A DNA stretch of 30,212 nucleotides from Gp13-AA77 sp035578005. Lineage in GTDB: Bacteria > Acidobacteriota > Terriglobia > UBA7540. Positions within the stretch are counted from its first letter, which is position 1; every line of letters begins with the position of its first letter. The notes under the pieces were generated by a model. It was not told where the DNA came from and made no database searches. It was given only the letters and a program-made list of their open reading frames with translations. Positions 6,841 to 15,255 of the stretch are shown piece after piece. The stretch lies in the NCBI GenBank assembly GCA_035578005.1, contig DATJYK010000239.1, forward strand, positions 1 to 30,212, given 5' to 3'. Made by a program: the position numbers and the translations under genes.

Positions 6841-8697
6841 CTAATTGGGCCTCCTGTGGAGGGGCTTCACTCGCGGATCGGGTGCCAGTGAATCGCCTTC
6901 TCGGGCCAGGTAGAATTTGTTCGCCGCGACGCCGGAGTATTTGTCCACCTGCCCGCTGGGCCAATGAATTTCGATATCGGCCTTTTTTGAATCTGCGAGT
7001 CCAATGTGCACCCTCAGATCGTTGCTTGAGAGATAGCTATCGCTTCCCCGCACTTCGAAGGATTGACGCGCTCCATCGGCGGTAGCCAGAATTCGGGCGC
7101 CGATCCCACACCGATTGCTTTTCACGCCCTCGGTTCGGATGGTCATCCAGTTTCGAGCGTTGCCGCCGTCATTTCGCCAAAAGGTAGGAGCGTCGTTTTT
7201 GTTAATCACCAGCACGTCGATATCGCCATCATTGTCGAAGTCGCCGAACGCCGTCCCCCGGCCCACGGTGGCAGGAAGCCTTCGGATTCCGGCCGCTTCC
7301 GACACATCCACGAATTTCTTCCCCTCAACGTTGCGCAGCACGTAATTGGGCTCGGCAAAGGGATCGCCCGGATAGTGCTGTTCGAGCTGCTCCATGGTGT
7401 GACCATTGGTGATCCACAGATCAAGCCATCCATCGTTGTCGAAGTCCTCGAATTTGGTTCCCCAGCCGCTGTAGTGATAGCCGATCGGCCACAGGCCGTA
7501 AGCAACCGTCTGATCCGAGAACATGTGGCCACCCTCGTTGATGTAAAGCGTGTTGGGCTGATCCACAAAATGAGTAACGAAGATGTCCGGCAACCCATCA
7601 TGATTGATATCGCCCACCGTGACGCCCATCGAACCGAGAACATTACCCAACCCATCCACGGCGGTGCCCGAGGAAAAACCGTCCTCAGTGAAGTGGCCCT
7701 TGCCGTTGTTCAGGTAGAAAAAATTGGGACCGGAATCATTGGCCTGAAATACGTCCTGACGGCCCTCGTTGTTGAAGTCCGAAAAAACAACCGCGAAGCC
7801 ACGGCCCGGCACGGGTTGCGTTATCCCCGCGGACTGGGTGACGTCCGTGAAGGTCCCATTTCCGTTGTTGTGGTACAGAAGCGCCTGCGAGCCTTCGTAC
7901 TGGTCGGGCGCGCACGCAACTGGAACGTCCTTGAGTTTGCAAGGGCTGGTCGCGCTCGGCGCCGGACGGTTGGGTTGGTAGTAGAATTTGGCAAAGTTGG
8001 TGACGTAAAGGTCCAGATAACCATCATTGTCGATGTCTCCGAAAGCCGCGCCCATGCTCCACTTGGGAAATGACCAGTTTACGTTGGCCACACCCGCCGC
8101 TTCCGCAACATCCGTGAACGTGCCGTCCCCATTATTCCGATACAGCCGATTCGCGCCGTAGTTCGTAACGTAAAGGTCAAGGTAGCCGTCATTATTGTAG
8201 TCGCCTACTGCGACACCACCACCCCAGGACGGGGCACCGAGATGAGCCTTGGCCGTGACGTCGGTAAAAGTGCCGTCGCCGTTGTTGTGGAGAAGATACT
8301 CGTGGGGAGGCTTTGCTGACTTCTCGAGGGTACGGGAGGATCCGTTCACCAAGTAGATGTCCTGGTAACCGTCGTTATCGTAGTCAAAGAACGCCGCGCC
8401 CTCTCCGTTGACGTCAATCAAGAAGTCAGTAACCTTGTCACCGCAAATGATCTTGAATGAAGCGAGGCCCGATTCCTGGGTGATGTCTGTGAACGTGACA
8501 AACGGTTTCTCTTTGGTTTGCTCGCTTCGGGGCAGCAGATGCGGATACCCGAGTATGAGCAAGCCCGCCAGCAGCGGAGCGACGGCCTTGGCTGATCTGG
8601 GAACAGGAGGCAAATGCCGCCAGCCCGTAAGACTTCCCTCTGCTCCATCGCCCGACCGGCGAGTCGGGGTTCGGACGCCTTGCTTGACCTGCCTCAT
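6841..8697 (-). CDS. FG-GAP/VCBS repeat protein with C-terminal ASPIC/UnbV domain (CRTAC1-like)
   Basis: Exported beta-propeller protein of about 618 residues. A hydrophobic segment near residues 36-58 (AVAPLLAGLLILGYPHLLP) acts as signal or anchor. At least seven FG-GAP/VCBS repeats follow (about 95-510), each with a calcium-loop pattern such as GDYNNDGYLDLYVTN or GDIDNDGYLDLYVTN. The C-terminal ASPIC/UnbV domain (about 525-590) contains GIGARILATADG and IEIHWPSGQVD. Members are extracellular and thought to bind ligands or carbohydrate; no reaction is established. I chose the ATG at 8697; a TTG at 8721 in the same frame is possible, and neither has a good ribosome binding site. The gene is divergent from the GH28-like gene and precedes the TPR gene. 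ASPIC plus TPR pairs are common in Acidobacteriota, but their role is not known. Confidence 0.88.
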   Translation of the reverse strand: MRQVKQGVRTPTRRSGDGAEGSLTGWRHLPPVPRSAKAVAPLLAGLLILGYPHLLPRSEQTKEKPFVTFTDITQESGLASFKIICGDKVTDFLIDVNGEGAAFFDYDNDGYQDIYLVNGSSRTLEKSAKPPHEYLLHNNGDGTFTDVTAKAHLGAPSWGGGVAVGDYNNDGYLDLYVTNYGANRLYRNNGDGTFTDVAEAAGVANVNWSFPKWSMGAAFGDIDNDGYLDLYVTNFAKFYYQPNRPAPSATSPCKLKDVPVACAPDQYEGSQALLYHNNGNGTFTDVTQSAGITQPVPGRGFAVVFSDFNNEGRQDVFQANDSGPNFFYLNNGKGHFTEDGFSSGTAVDGLGNVLGSMGVTVGDINHDGLPDIFVTHFVDQPNTLYINEGGHMFSDQTVAYGLWPIGYHYSGWGTKFEDFDNDGWLDLWITNGHTMEQLEQHYPGDPFAEPNYVLRNVEGKKFVDVSEAAGIRRLPATVGRGTAFGDFDNDGDIDVLVINKNDAPTFWRNDGGNARNWMTIRTEGVKSNRCGIGARILATADGARQSFEVRGSDSYLSSNDLRVHIGLADSKKADIEIHWPSGQVDKYSGVAANKFYLAREGDSLAPDPRVKPLHRRPN

Positions 8698-8806
8698 TTT
8701 GGGCCGTGATGAGAATAGCAAAAAACCGCGTCAACCCGAACGCTGGCTCGCCGCTTGCGCCTCCCGGAAATGACCGTCCGCCCCACCCGAAGGAGCCCGC
8801 TCAGGG

Positions 8807-8820
8807 TTGAAAACTTTCAA
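8807..8820. promoter_or_regulatory. Small palindrome TTGAAA-AC-TTTCAA upstream of the GH28 promoter
   Basis: A six-base perfect inverted repeat with a two-base centre lies eight bases before the -35 of the GH28-like gene, in the divergent region shared with the ASPIC gene. It could be a binding site, but it is short and AT-rich enough to arise by chance. It does not match the TGTCA-N7-TGACA operator. Confidence 0.25.
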
Positions 8821-8827
8821 AAAGCGA

Positions 8828-8856
8828 TTGACATTGATAGAGATACAGGATTATAA
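8828..8856 (+). promoter_or_regulatory. Sigma-70-type promoter for the + strand glycosidase cluster
   Basis: A perfect TTGACA (8828-8833) is separated by 17 bases from TTATAA (8851-8856), the best sigma-70-like match on the plus strand of this intergenic region. Transcription would start near 8863. This makes an upstream start at 8807 unlikely for the GH28-like protein and favours 8951 or 9032. Confidence 0.65.
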
Positions 8857-8950
8857 ACGCAGTTTCGATTTGTTTGTAGATAATCTTTGCAGACAAGCTA
8901 ACAAAGTCGAAGTGCGCCTAACCAAGCCCTGCTGGATAACCGGAATTGGG

Positions 8951-10630
8951 ATGCGGTCGCCTCTACGCACAAACTCCTTATCGGGCAAGTCATTGGGCAA
9001 GACAGGACTCAACTTGCGGTTTAAGAGCACCATGCCAATCCTTCTGTTGATCTCGGCGTGCTTGGGCGCCCTGCCTGTGCCAGCCCAGACACCGCTGCCG
9101 GTCTTCAACGTAACGACTTACGGTGCCACCGGTCGGAAAACCGATGACGCGCGCACAGCCATTCAAAAGGCCCTCGATGCTTGCGCCAAGGAGGGTGGAG
9201 GCACCGTATATCTGCCGCCCGGTGACTACACTTCGGGGACGCTTCACCTTCGCAGTCACGTCCGCCTCTACATAGCATCCGGCGCCACGCTGTTCGCCGC
9301 TAAGGAGGACCGTGACTACGACACCGACGCCCTCCTGCTGGGAGAGGACCTGGAGAACGTCACGATTGAGGGCCGCGGCACCATCAACGGCCAGGCCCAA
9401 TACGACTGGCGCCTGAACGTGATTGATGACGGCTATATTCGCGACAACCAGAAAGCGGCAGAAGCCGCGGGCGTCCCCTTGATGCGCTCGTTTCCCAGGG
9501 GCATGGGCGTGCGAAAGATCTACCCGCACATGATCAAGCTGCTGCGTTGCAAAGACGTCCGCATCGCCGGCCTTTCCATCATTGACTCGCCAAGTTGGAC
9601 CATCTACCCATACGCCTGCGAGCGGCTGAGGATTGACGGAATCTATGTCCACACCGATCAGAAGCTCGGAGTATGGGCTGATGGTATCGATCCGGACGGC
9701 TGCAAGGACGTCATCATCGCCAACAGCGTGATCGAAACCGGCGACGATGCGATCGTTTTCTATTCCTCGGCCGCCTCGGGCGGACCGCCGAAAGCCTGCG
9801 AGAACATAACCATCACGAATTGCCGCCTCTCCTCCTCCTCCAGCGCCATAAAGTTTTGCGACGGCAATTCCGTGGCTGTTCGAAACGTGACGATTGACAA
9901 CGTTGTGATCACTCACTCCAACCGTGGCATTGCTTTCATGGTCTACGACGGAGGCGTGGTTGAGAACGTCGTGATCTCGAACATTGTGGTGAACACTAAC
10001 CGCTTCGACTGGTTTTGGTGGGGTAACGGGGACCCCATTTACTTCACTGTCCAAAGGCGCAGCGAAAGTCTGGGCCTGCCTCTGAAACCCGATGAGCCTC
10101 CAGCCGGTGCGATCCGGCATGTCATCCTGCGCAACATCATCGCGCACGGCCAGGGCTCCTGCCTGATTCTTGGTCATCCGAACAGTTGGCTCGACGACAT
10201 CAATCTCGAGAATATTAAGCTCTACCAATCGACTGACCCCAAAGCAGCGTACGACCGGTCGGTTCACGCGATGTATTTCCACTATGCCAAAAACATTAAG
10301 GTGAAGGATGTTCAGATCCAGTGGGAGAAGCCGGAGTCAGCAAAGTGGCAAAGCCCACTCTATTTTGACGAAGTCAAAGACCTGAAAGTGGAAGGATTCA
10401 CTGGAGTGCCTGCCAAGTCTGAGTTTCCGGCGGTTGTCCTCGATCAGGTCGAGGGAGCCAGCATCGTCAATTCGCAGGCGCTGCCGGGTACGGATTTGTT
10501 CCTTCGCGTGGCCGGCGCGAAGAGCCGCGACATCGTTCTTTTTGGCAATGAGCTGCATGCCGCGGGCTCTGCGTTCAAGGTGGATGATGGCGTGGCGAGC
10601 GACGCGGTGAAGGCCGCGAACAACTACTAG
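8951..10630 (+). CDS. Secreted GH28-like polygalacturonase
   Basis: Probable extracytoplasmic pectin-type glycosidase of about 559 residues with a right-handed beta-helix. A signal peptide covers about residues 20-46 (RFKSTMPILLLISACLGALPVPAQ is the charged and hydrophobic part). A pectate-lyase-3-like first coil follows (VTTYGATGRKTDDARTAIQ), then GH28-type coils with WADGIDPDG (D249 of the DPD) and GDDAI (D265, D266). The canonical GHG histidine motif is missing; the aligned stretch reads SSSSSAIKF. Such divergent members can be exo-acting on galacturonides or act on other polymers. The start is chosen after the promoter at 8828-8856; the ATG at 9032 is an alternative but leaves an uncharged n-region. 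The next gene follows after 37 bases, so co-transcription is likely. Confidence 0.8.
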   Translation: MRSPLRTNSLSGKSLGKTGLNLRFKSTMPILLLISACLGALPVPAQTPLPVFNVTTYGATGRKTDDARTAIQKALDACAKEGGGTVYLPPGDYTSGTLHLRSHVRLYIASGATLFAAKEDRDYDTDALLLGEDLENVTIEGRGTINGQAQYDWRLNVIDDGYIRDNQKAAEAAGVPLMRSFPRGMGVRKIYPHMIKLLRCKDVRIAGLSIIDSPSWTIYPYACERLRIDGIYVHTDQKLGVWADGIDPDGCKDVIIANSVIETGDDAIVFYSSAASGGPPKACENITITNCRLSSSSSAIKFCDGNSVAVRNVTIDNVVITHSNRGIAFMVYDGGVVENVVISNIVVNTNRFDWFWWGNGDPIYFTVQRRSESLGLPLKPDEPPAGAIRHVILRNIIAHGQGSCLILGHPNSWLDDINLENIKLYQSTDPKAAYDRSVHAMYFHYAKNIKVKDVQIQWEKPESAKWQSPLYFDEVKDLKVEGFTGVPAKSEFPAVVLDQVEGASIVNSQALPGTDLFLRVAGAKSRDIVLFGNELHAAGSAFKVDDGVASDAVKAANNY

Positions 10631-10667
10631 CCTAGCGAACGTGGAGGATCGTCTGCCGGCTGCTGGG

Positions 10668-12965
10668 ATGAAACCCGGAAATGCAAAATCGAGCCGGCGG
10701 ACGTTTCTGAAGATGGCCGGGGCCGGTACAGGCGCCGCGCTGGCCCTTCACGGCTCGTTGACGTCCGGCGCAGCCGACGCGCCCCGAGACTCCGCATATC
10801 CTGACCTGGCGCAGTTGCGTGCCGAGCACGCCAGAGCCGGCATCATTTCCCCTCAGAAGACTTATCGCATGATGGAGTGGGAGTTTCACACCCCTCCTGA
10901 AGAGCGCTTCAACATTGACATCGAAGGCGCCTTACACGCCGCCCGCGACGCCGGCGCCGAATGCATGATGTTTTACACCCAGGACCACTGGGGCTATGCG
11001 TACTACCTCAGCGACGTTGCCGTGCGGCATCCTCACCTCGACCGCGATCTGTTCGGCACTGAGGCCTCACTCGCTCACAAGCTTGGAATGTCGGTCTGCG
11101 CGTATTACTCCCTGCAGTTCAACAACCAGAGCATTATCGCGCACCCCGACTGGGGTTGGACGAAGGAAAACGGCGAGCTTGATCGATGGATGATGGGCGA
11201 CCGCCCCTACTGGTACATTGCCTGCCTCGACGGCCCTTATCGCCAGTACGTGCTGCGCATGGTGGACGAGATCTTCTCGCGCTATGAGGTAGACGAGCTT
11301 TTTGTCGATATCTTTGGCATCCAGTTCATCCTCTACAACAGCAACGGCCACAACCCGTTCTGCTTCTGCAAGTACACCGAAGAGGCCTGGAGCCGCGAAC
11401 ACCCCGGAGACGATTACCGCGAGGGGTTCAACACGGCCGAAGGCTGGGAGGCGCGCTACCGTTGGCACCAGAAAAGAAGCATGACCCAGATGCTGGACGA
11501 GATTCTCGCCGCCGCCCGCAAGCATCGTCCGAACCTCGTAGTCTCACTGAACGGCGGTCCCGAGTCATTCCCCAATGACGTGATGCAGCGCGTCAGCTTT
11601 ATCTACGCCGAGCCCATCACCACCCACACCGGTATCTCCGCAGGATCGATTCTGATGCGTGGTTTCGGACGGCCCGACTACCAAGCGGGTACGTTCAGCC
11701 GGCAGGGATATCTCGACACTTATCCGGGCGCGATTCCGCGCGTGCAGACGGACGCGCTGATCGTGCAAAATGCGCGCACCTTCTTCGTGGGTAACGCACC
11801 CATCGTGAGCGATCTTGACGGCCAGGGATACTCCAAGCGCTGGTTCGCGGTCGCCAAGGAAAACTGGGCCGACGTTCGTAACGTCGACGCTCTGCTGCCG
11901 GGTATCGAGCCGGTGTTGAGCACTGCCGTCCTCTACAGCAACTCCACGCGGGCGCTGCTCGACGCCGCCAAGCTGCCGCAGCACTTTCGCAGCTCGAACG
12001 TGGGCGCAATCGAATCGTTAACTTTTGCCGGCCGGCCCGTGGAGAGCCTGGCCGAGTTCCGTCTTACGGCGGAGGAACTCAGCAAGTTTGAAACCCTGGT
12101 TCTGCCGGAAGTGGAGGTTCTATCGGATGCGCAAGCCGCCGTTATTCGCGATTGCGTGAAGCAAGGTGGAACGCTCGTGGCTAGCTTCAAGTGCGGACTG
12201 CGCGACGAGAACCGAAAGCCGAGGCCGAACTTCGCCTTGGCGGACGTGCTGGGCGTTGACTACGATTTCGAGGAACGGAGGTACGCTTACACCGCCGAAG
12301 GGACGCTTCGACCCGGAGATTTCACCGCGACGTACCTCGAGTCCTCGGGCCACCCCTTGGCGAAAATGTTATCGGTAAGCACGGTCGGCCTGTCAGGCTC
12401 ATTCGTGCGGGTAAAGAAAACATCCGCGCAGGAGGTAATGCGTTACCGGCTTCCGTTTATGGTCGAGGATGTGCCGCACAACAAGTGGTTCAACTGGGGC
12501 CCACCGCCACCCGGAACCGGGACCGCGGGTACCGCCGTGGCTTACAACCGGTTTGGAAAAGGACAGGCAGTTTACCTCGGCGTCCCGATTTTCTGGGCGA
12601 TGCAATTCAGGCCGTTCTGGATCAGGAAGTGGATACCTGACTTGATGCAGCAGTTGACCCCCATTCCGATCGCGGAGATCACTCCGCAACCGTTGTCGGA
12701 ATACGTGCACGGGACCCTGTTTTACACGCGGAATCGCGACTCTATCCTGGTGCAGGTCCTGAACACGATAGAGCTTGCTACCGAGGGCGAGTACAGGGGA
12801 ATCGACCAAGTACAAATCCAACTCGATCCCAAAAGGCTGAAGGTCAAAGGCGCGCAGGTCGTTTGGCCCGAGAAGAAGGAGCTTGGTCTCAGGGAGGCCG
12901 GCGCTCACACCGTGGTGGTCCTGGAGAATCCGGCCCGCTACACTGCTGTGCTACTCAGGACCTAG
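10668..12965 (+). CDS. Tat-exported GHL6-type putative glycoside hydrolase with GATase-like domain
   Basis: Exported protein of about 765 residues. The Tat motif SSRRTFLKMAG lies at 8-18, followed by a hydrophobic region. Residues of about 50-350 look like a TIM-barrel glycosidase of the hypothetical glycosyl hydrolase 6 (GHL6) kind, with MMEWEFHTPPEERFNID, YTQDHWGYAYY, DELFVDIFG and VVSLNGGPESF. Candidate carboxylates include D and E in DELFVDIFG, but none is proven. About 400-620 resembles the beta-galactosidase trimerisation/GATase-like domain (LVLPEVEVLSDAQAAVIRD and GGTLVASF). The C-terminus is a beta-rich tail. Related domain pairs occur in GH29- and GH42-like proteins. The ATG at 10668 gives a normal Tat n-region; a GTG at 10641 in the same frame is an alternative. 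Substrate unknown; its place after GH28 suggests a pectic oligosaccharide. Confidence 0.7.
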   Translation: MKPGNAKSSRRTFLKMAGAGTGAALALHGSLTSGAADAPRDSAYPDLAQLRAEHARAGIISPQKTYRMMEWEFHTPPEERFNIDIEGALHAARDAGAECMMFYTQDHWGYAYYLSDVAVRHPHLDRDLFGTEASLAHKLGMSVCAYYSLQFNNQSIIAHPDWGWTKENGELDRWMMGDRPYWYIACLDGPYRQYVLRMVDEIFSRYEVDELFVDIFGIQFILYNSNGHNPFCFCKYTEEAWSREHPGDDYREGFNTAEGWEARYRWHQKRSMTQMLDEILAAARKHRPNLVVSLNGGPESFPNDVMQRVSFIYAEPITTHTGISAGSILMRGFGRPDYQAGTFSRQGYLDTYPGAIPRVQTDALIVQNARTFFVGNAPIVSDLDGQGYSKRWFAVAKENWADVRNVDALLPGIEPVLSTAVLYSNSTRALLDAAKLPQHFRSSNVGAIESLTFAGRPVESLAEFRLTAEELSKFETLVLPEVEVLSDAQAAVIRDCVKQGGTLVASFKCGLRDENRKPRPNFALADVLGVDYDFEERRYAYTAEGTLRPGDFTATYLESSGHPLAKMLSVSTVGLSGSFVRVKKTSAQEVMRYRLPFMVEDVPHNKWFNWGPPPPGTGTAGTAVAYNRFGKGQAVYLGVPIFWAMQFRPFWIRKWIPDLMQQLTPIPIAEITPQPLSEYVHGTLFYTRNRDSILVQVLNTIELATEGEYRGIDQVQIQLDPKRLKVKGAQVVWPEKKELGLREAGAHTVVVLENPARYTAVLLRT

Positions 12966-12989
12966 TGTGGAGCTATCAGGGCATGCTTT

Positions 12990-13089
12990 GAAAGGGCGGG
13001 GCTTTCAGCCCTGCCGCAAGCCTGCCCTAACATTTCGGTAACTTAGAGTGAGGGCTTCGGTGCGGCGGGGCTGGTAGCCCCGCCCTTTC
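12990..13089. repeat. Imperfect inverted repeat with GAAAGGGCGGGGCT ends
   Basis: The outer 14 bases are perfect inverted repeats (GAAAGGGCGGGGCT and its complement). The next 15 bases of each arm match with about three mismatches, giving arms of about 29 bases around a 42-base centre. The core is shared with the 72-bp palindrome at 3568-3639, so both belong to one family. It fills the gap between the GHL6-like gene and the beta-helix gene and may act as a transcription or mRNA-stability barrier. Confidence 0.8.
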
Positions 13090-13132
13090 CGGGGCCCGAA
13101 ACTGACTCTTGCCGCAACATGCCAGAACGGCC

Positions 13133-15214
13133 ATGAACGAAATCCGAAGATGTTCAGACGAATTGGGCCGTGTTCAGGAACGGCGGTCCGCGCGTGCAGA
13201 GTTGTTCTGGGTCTGGGCGGCAGGCTCACCGGCACGCCACGCAGCCTCGGAACGTGCAGCGAGGTTAGGCCAGACCGTGCGAGCCCTGCTGGCGGCACTG
13301 GCGTTCTGCCTCGCTGCTGAGTCCCTGCAGGCTGAACAGCACACCGGCGTTCTGCTCCCGGATGGCACCGAGTTCGTTTCCTGGGAGCAGCCGCTACGGT
13401 TCACGAAAACCTACTACGTTGATAATCGCAACCCTCGCGCGTCCGACTCGAATCCCGGGACCCAGGATTTGCCCTTCGCCACCATCAACCGAGCCGCTCA
13501 ACTGCTTAAACCTGGCGAGCGCGTTGTGATCATGACTGGAATCTACCGGGAACGTATCGATCCGGCGCGCGGCGGCACTGGTCCTGACGAGATGATCAGC
13601 TACGAGGCGGCGCCGGGTGCGAACGTGGTGGTGAAAGGTTCGCGACTGGTGAAGGCGGGGTGGGAACCGTCTGTGGAATACAAGCTGGGCCCGCATCCGC
13701 CGGATCGCTCCAGTCTGAAAATCTTTGAGCGCCGCCTGGACGATCTCGACTTCCGCGGCTACAACCCGTTCGGCATGGTCAACATCATGCAGTACCGCAC
13801 GTACCTGATGCCCAAGCCGGAGGAGTTGAAGCAGCACCTGCTCCGTCGAGGGATGGTGTTCGTGGACGGCCAGCGCTTGGATCAGGTGGAAAGCTACGAT
13901 GAGCTGGTCCACAAACCCGAGGGCGCCTTCTGGTGCGAGCACGATGGCCTCACGATCCATTTGCGGCTGCCCGGCGATGCCGATCCGTCACAGCACGATG
14001 TGGAGCTCGCCATCCAGGAACAGGTCTTCGCTCCCACAAAGCGCGGCCTCGGCTACATTCGGGTGAGAGGCATCACCTTCGAGCACGGCGCCAACGCCTT
14101 CCCGGTCCCTCAGCGCGGCCTCGTATCGGCCAGCCGCGGCCATCATTGGATCATCGAGGACTGTGTGATCCGTCATGCCAATGGCGTCGCGCTCGATATC
14201 GGCGCACAAGACTGGGCCATGGAGCTGCCGGATCCCGTCGGTTACAGCATCGTGCGCCGCAATCATATCGACGATGCTGGGGTGTGCGGATTGGCAGGGA
14301 TGGGCGTGCAGAACACGCTCATCGAAGGGAACCTGATCGAGCACGTGGGCTACCAGGACGTGGAGCTGGGCTGGGAGACGGGCGGCATCAAATGCCACGT
14401 CACCAAGAATTGCCTGATCCGCAACAACGTGATCCGGCATACGATTCATGCCGAGGCCATCTGGCTGGACTACCAGAACAGCAACACACGCGTGACCTCA
14501 AACGTCCTGGGCGACAACCTGCAGACCCTGCGTGGAGGCATTTACCTTGAGGCCTCGCAGTATCCGAACATGATCGACGACAACATCATTTGGAAGGCCA
14601 CTGTGGGCCACGGCGGAGGTTCATACAACATGCCCGCCCACGGCGGTTGGGGGATCACGGTCGACGGCAGCGACGAGACTGTAATCGCGCACAACTTGAT
14701 TGGCATGACAGAAGACGCAGGCATCAAGTTCCGGGGAATCGAGGGGCGCATTGTAGGTCCGCGCGGTGGCACGGCTCGACGGAACAAGGTGATCGGCAAC
14801 ATCTTCTACCGCTGTGGCAAGGCGATCGAATTCGCAAATCCGGACAACAGTGCGGACTACAACCTGTTCACGCCTGACTGGGGAGCGGTCACCGACGAAA
14901 CTCAGGGAGTGGGGCGGGGCTTGAACTGGCTTACCAGCACCAAAGAGCCCTTGATGCTTGACCTGGAGGCCTGGCAGAAGTTTCTGGGGTTTGACAAGCA
15001 CAGCGCGTATGGCGACATGAAGATCGACGTGGATCTCGACGCACTCGCCATGACGTGGAGCGTCGGCGGAAGTATCTCGCAGGTACCAACAGACACTCAC
15101 TTCAGGCGGGACCTTCTGGGAGAGGTTGCGGGCGACGCTCGAAAGCCAGGACCGCTTGTGAATCTGCCAAGTTCGTCCACCAGAGTTGCCATCGATCCGC
15201 GCGGCTTCCAATAG
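13133..15214 (+). CDS. Secreted right-handed parallel beta-helix protein
   Basis: Exported protein of up to 693 residues. A DUF1565-like opening (YYVDNRNPRASDSNPGTQD and PFATINRAAQLLKPGERVV, about 95-145) precedes many parallel beta-helix coils (about 300-620) with repeated patterns such as NTLIEGNLIEHVGY, NCLIRNNVIRH and TRVTSNVLGDN. The fold is that of polysaccharide lyases and GH28/GH110-type enzymes, but I see no diagnostic catalytic motif, so the reaction is left open. A signal peptide (VRALLAALAFCLAAESLQA) sits 48 residues in. A GTG at 13277 would put it exactly at the N-terminus and may be the true start; the ATG at 13133 is kept as the conservative choice. It is flanked by glycosidase genes on the same strand. 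Confidence 0.75.
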   Translation: MNEIRRCSDELGRVQERRSARAELFWVWAAGSPARHAASERAARLGQTVRALLAALAFCLAAESLQAEQHTGVLLPDGTEFVSWEQPLRFTKTYYVDNRNPRASDSNPGTQDLPFATINRAAQLLKPGERVVIMTGIYRERIDPARGGTGPDEMISYEAAPGANVVVKGSRLVKAGWEPSVEYKLGPHPPDRSSLKIFERRLDDLDFRGYNPFGMVNIMQYRTYLMPKPEELKQHLLRRGMVFVDGQRLDQVESYDELVHKPEGAFWCEHDGLTIHLRLPGDADPSQHDVELAIQEQVFAPTKRGLGYIRVRGITFEHGANAFPVPQRGLVSASRGHHWIIEDCVIRHANGVALDIGAQDWAMELPDPVGYSIVRRNHIDDAGVCGLAGMGVQNTLIEGNLIEHVGYQDVELGWETGGIKCHVTKNCLIRNNVIRHTIHAEAIWLDYQNSNTRVTSNVLGDNLQTLRGGIYLEASQYPNMIDDNIIWKATVGHGGGSYNMPAHGGWGITVDGSDETVIAHNLIGMTEDAGIKFRGIEGRIVGPRGGTARRNKVIGNIFYRCGKAIEFANPDNSADYNLFTPDWGAVTDETQGVGRGLNWLTSTKEPLMLDLEAWQKFLGFDKHSAYGDMKIDVDLDALAMTWSVGGSISQVPTDTHFRRDLLGEVAGDARKPGPLVNLPSSSTRVAIDPRGFQ

Positions 15215-15255
15215 TAGAGAACACTTCAACTAGACAGGTGACGGAAGCACACAAC

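Noticed and set aside
7063..8073. Plus-strand open frame (336 codons)
   Set aside because: It is the complement of the regular FG-GAP repeats; its apparent repetitiveness comes from the real gene.
8807..8950. N-terminal extension of the GH28-like reading frame
   Set aside because: The good promoter at 8828-8856 lies inside it, and a signal peptide follows from the later start.
8990..10282. Long minus-strand open frame (430 codons)
   Set aside because: It lies opposite the GH28-like gene with its beta-helix motifs; it is a shadow frame typical of GC-rich DNA.
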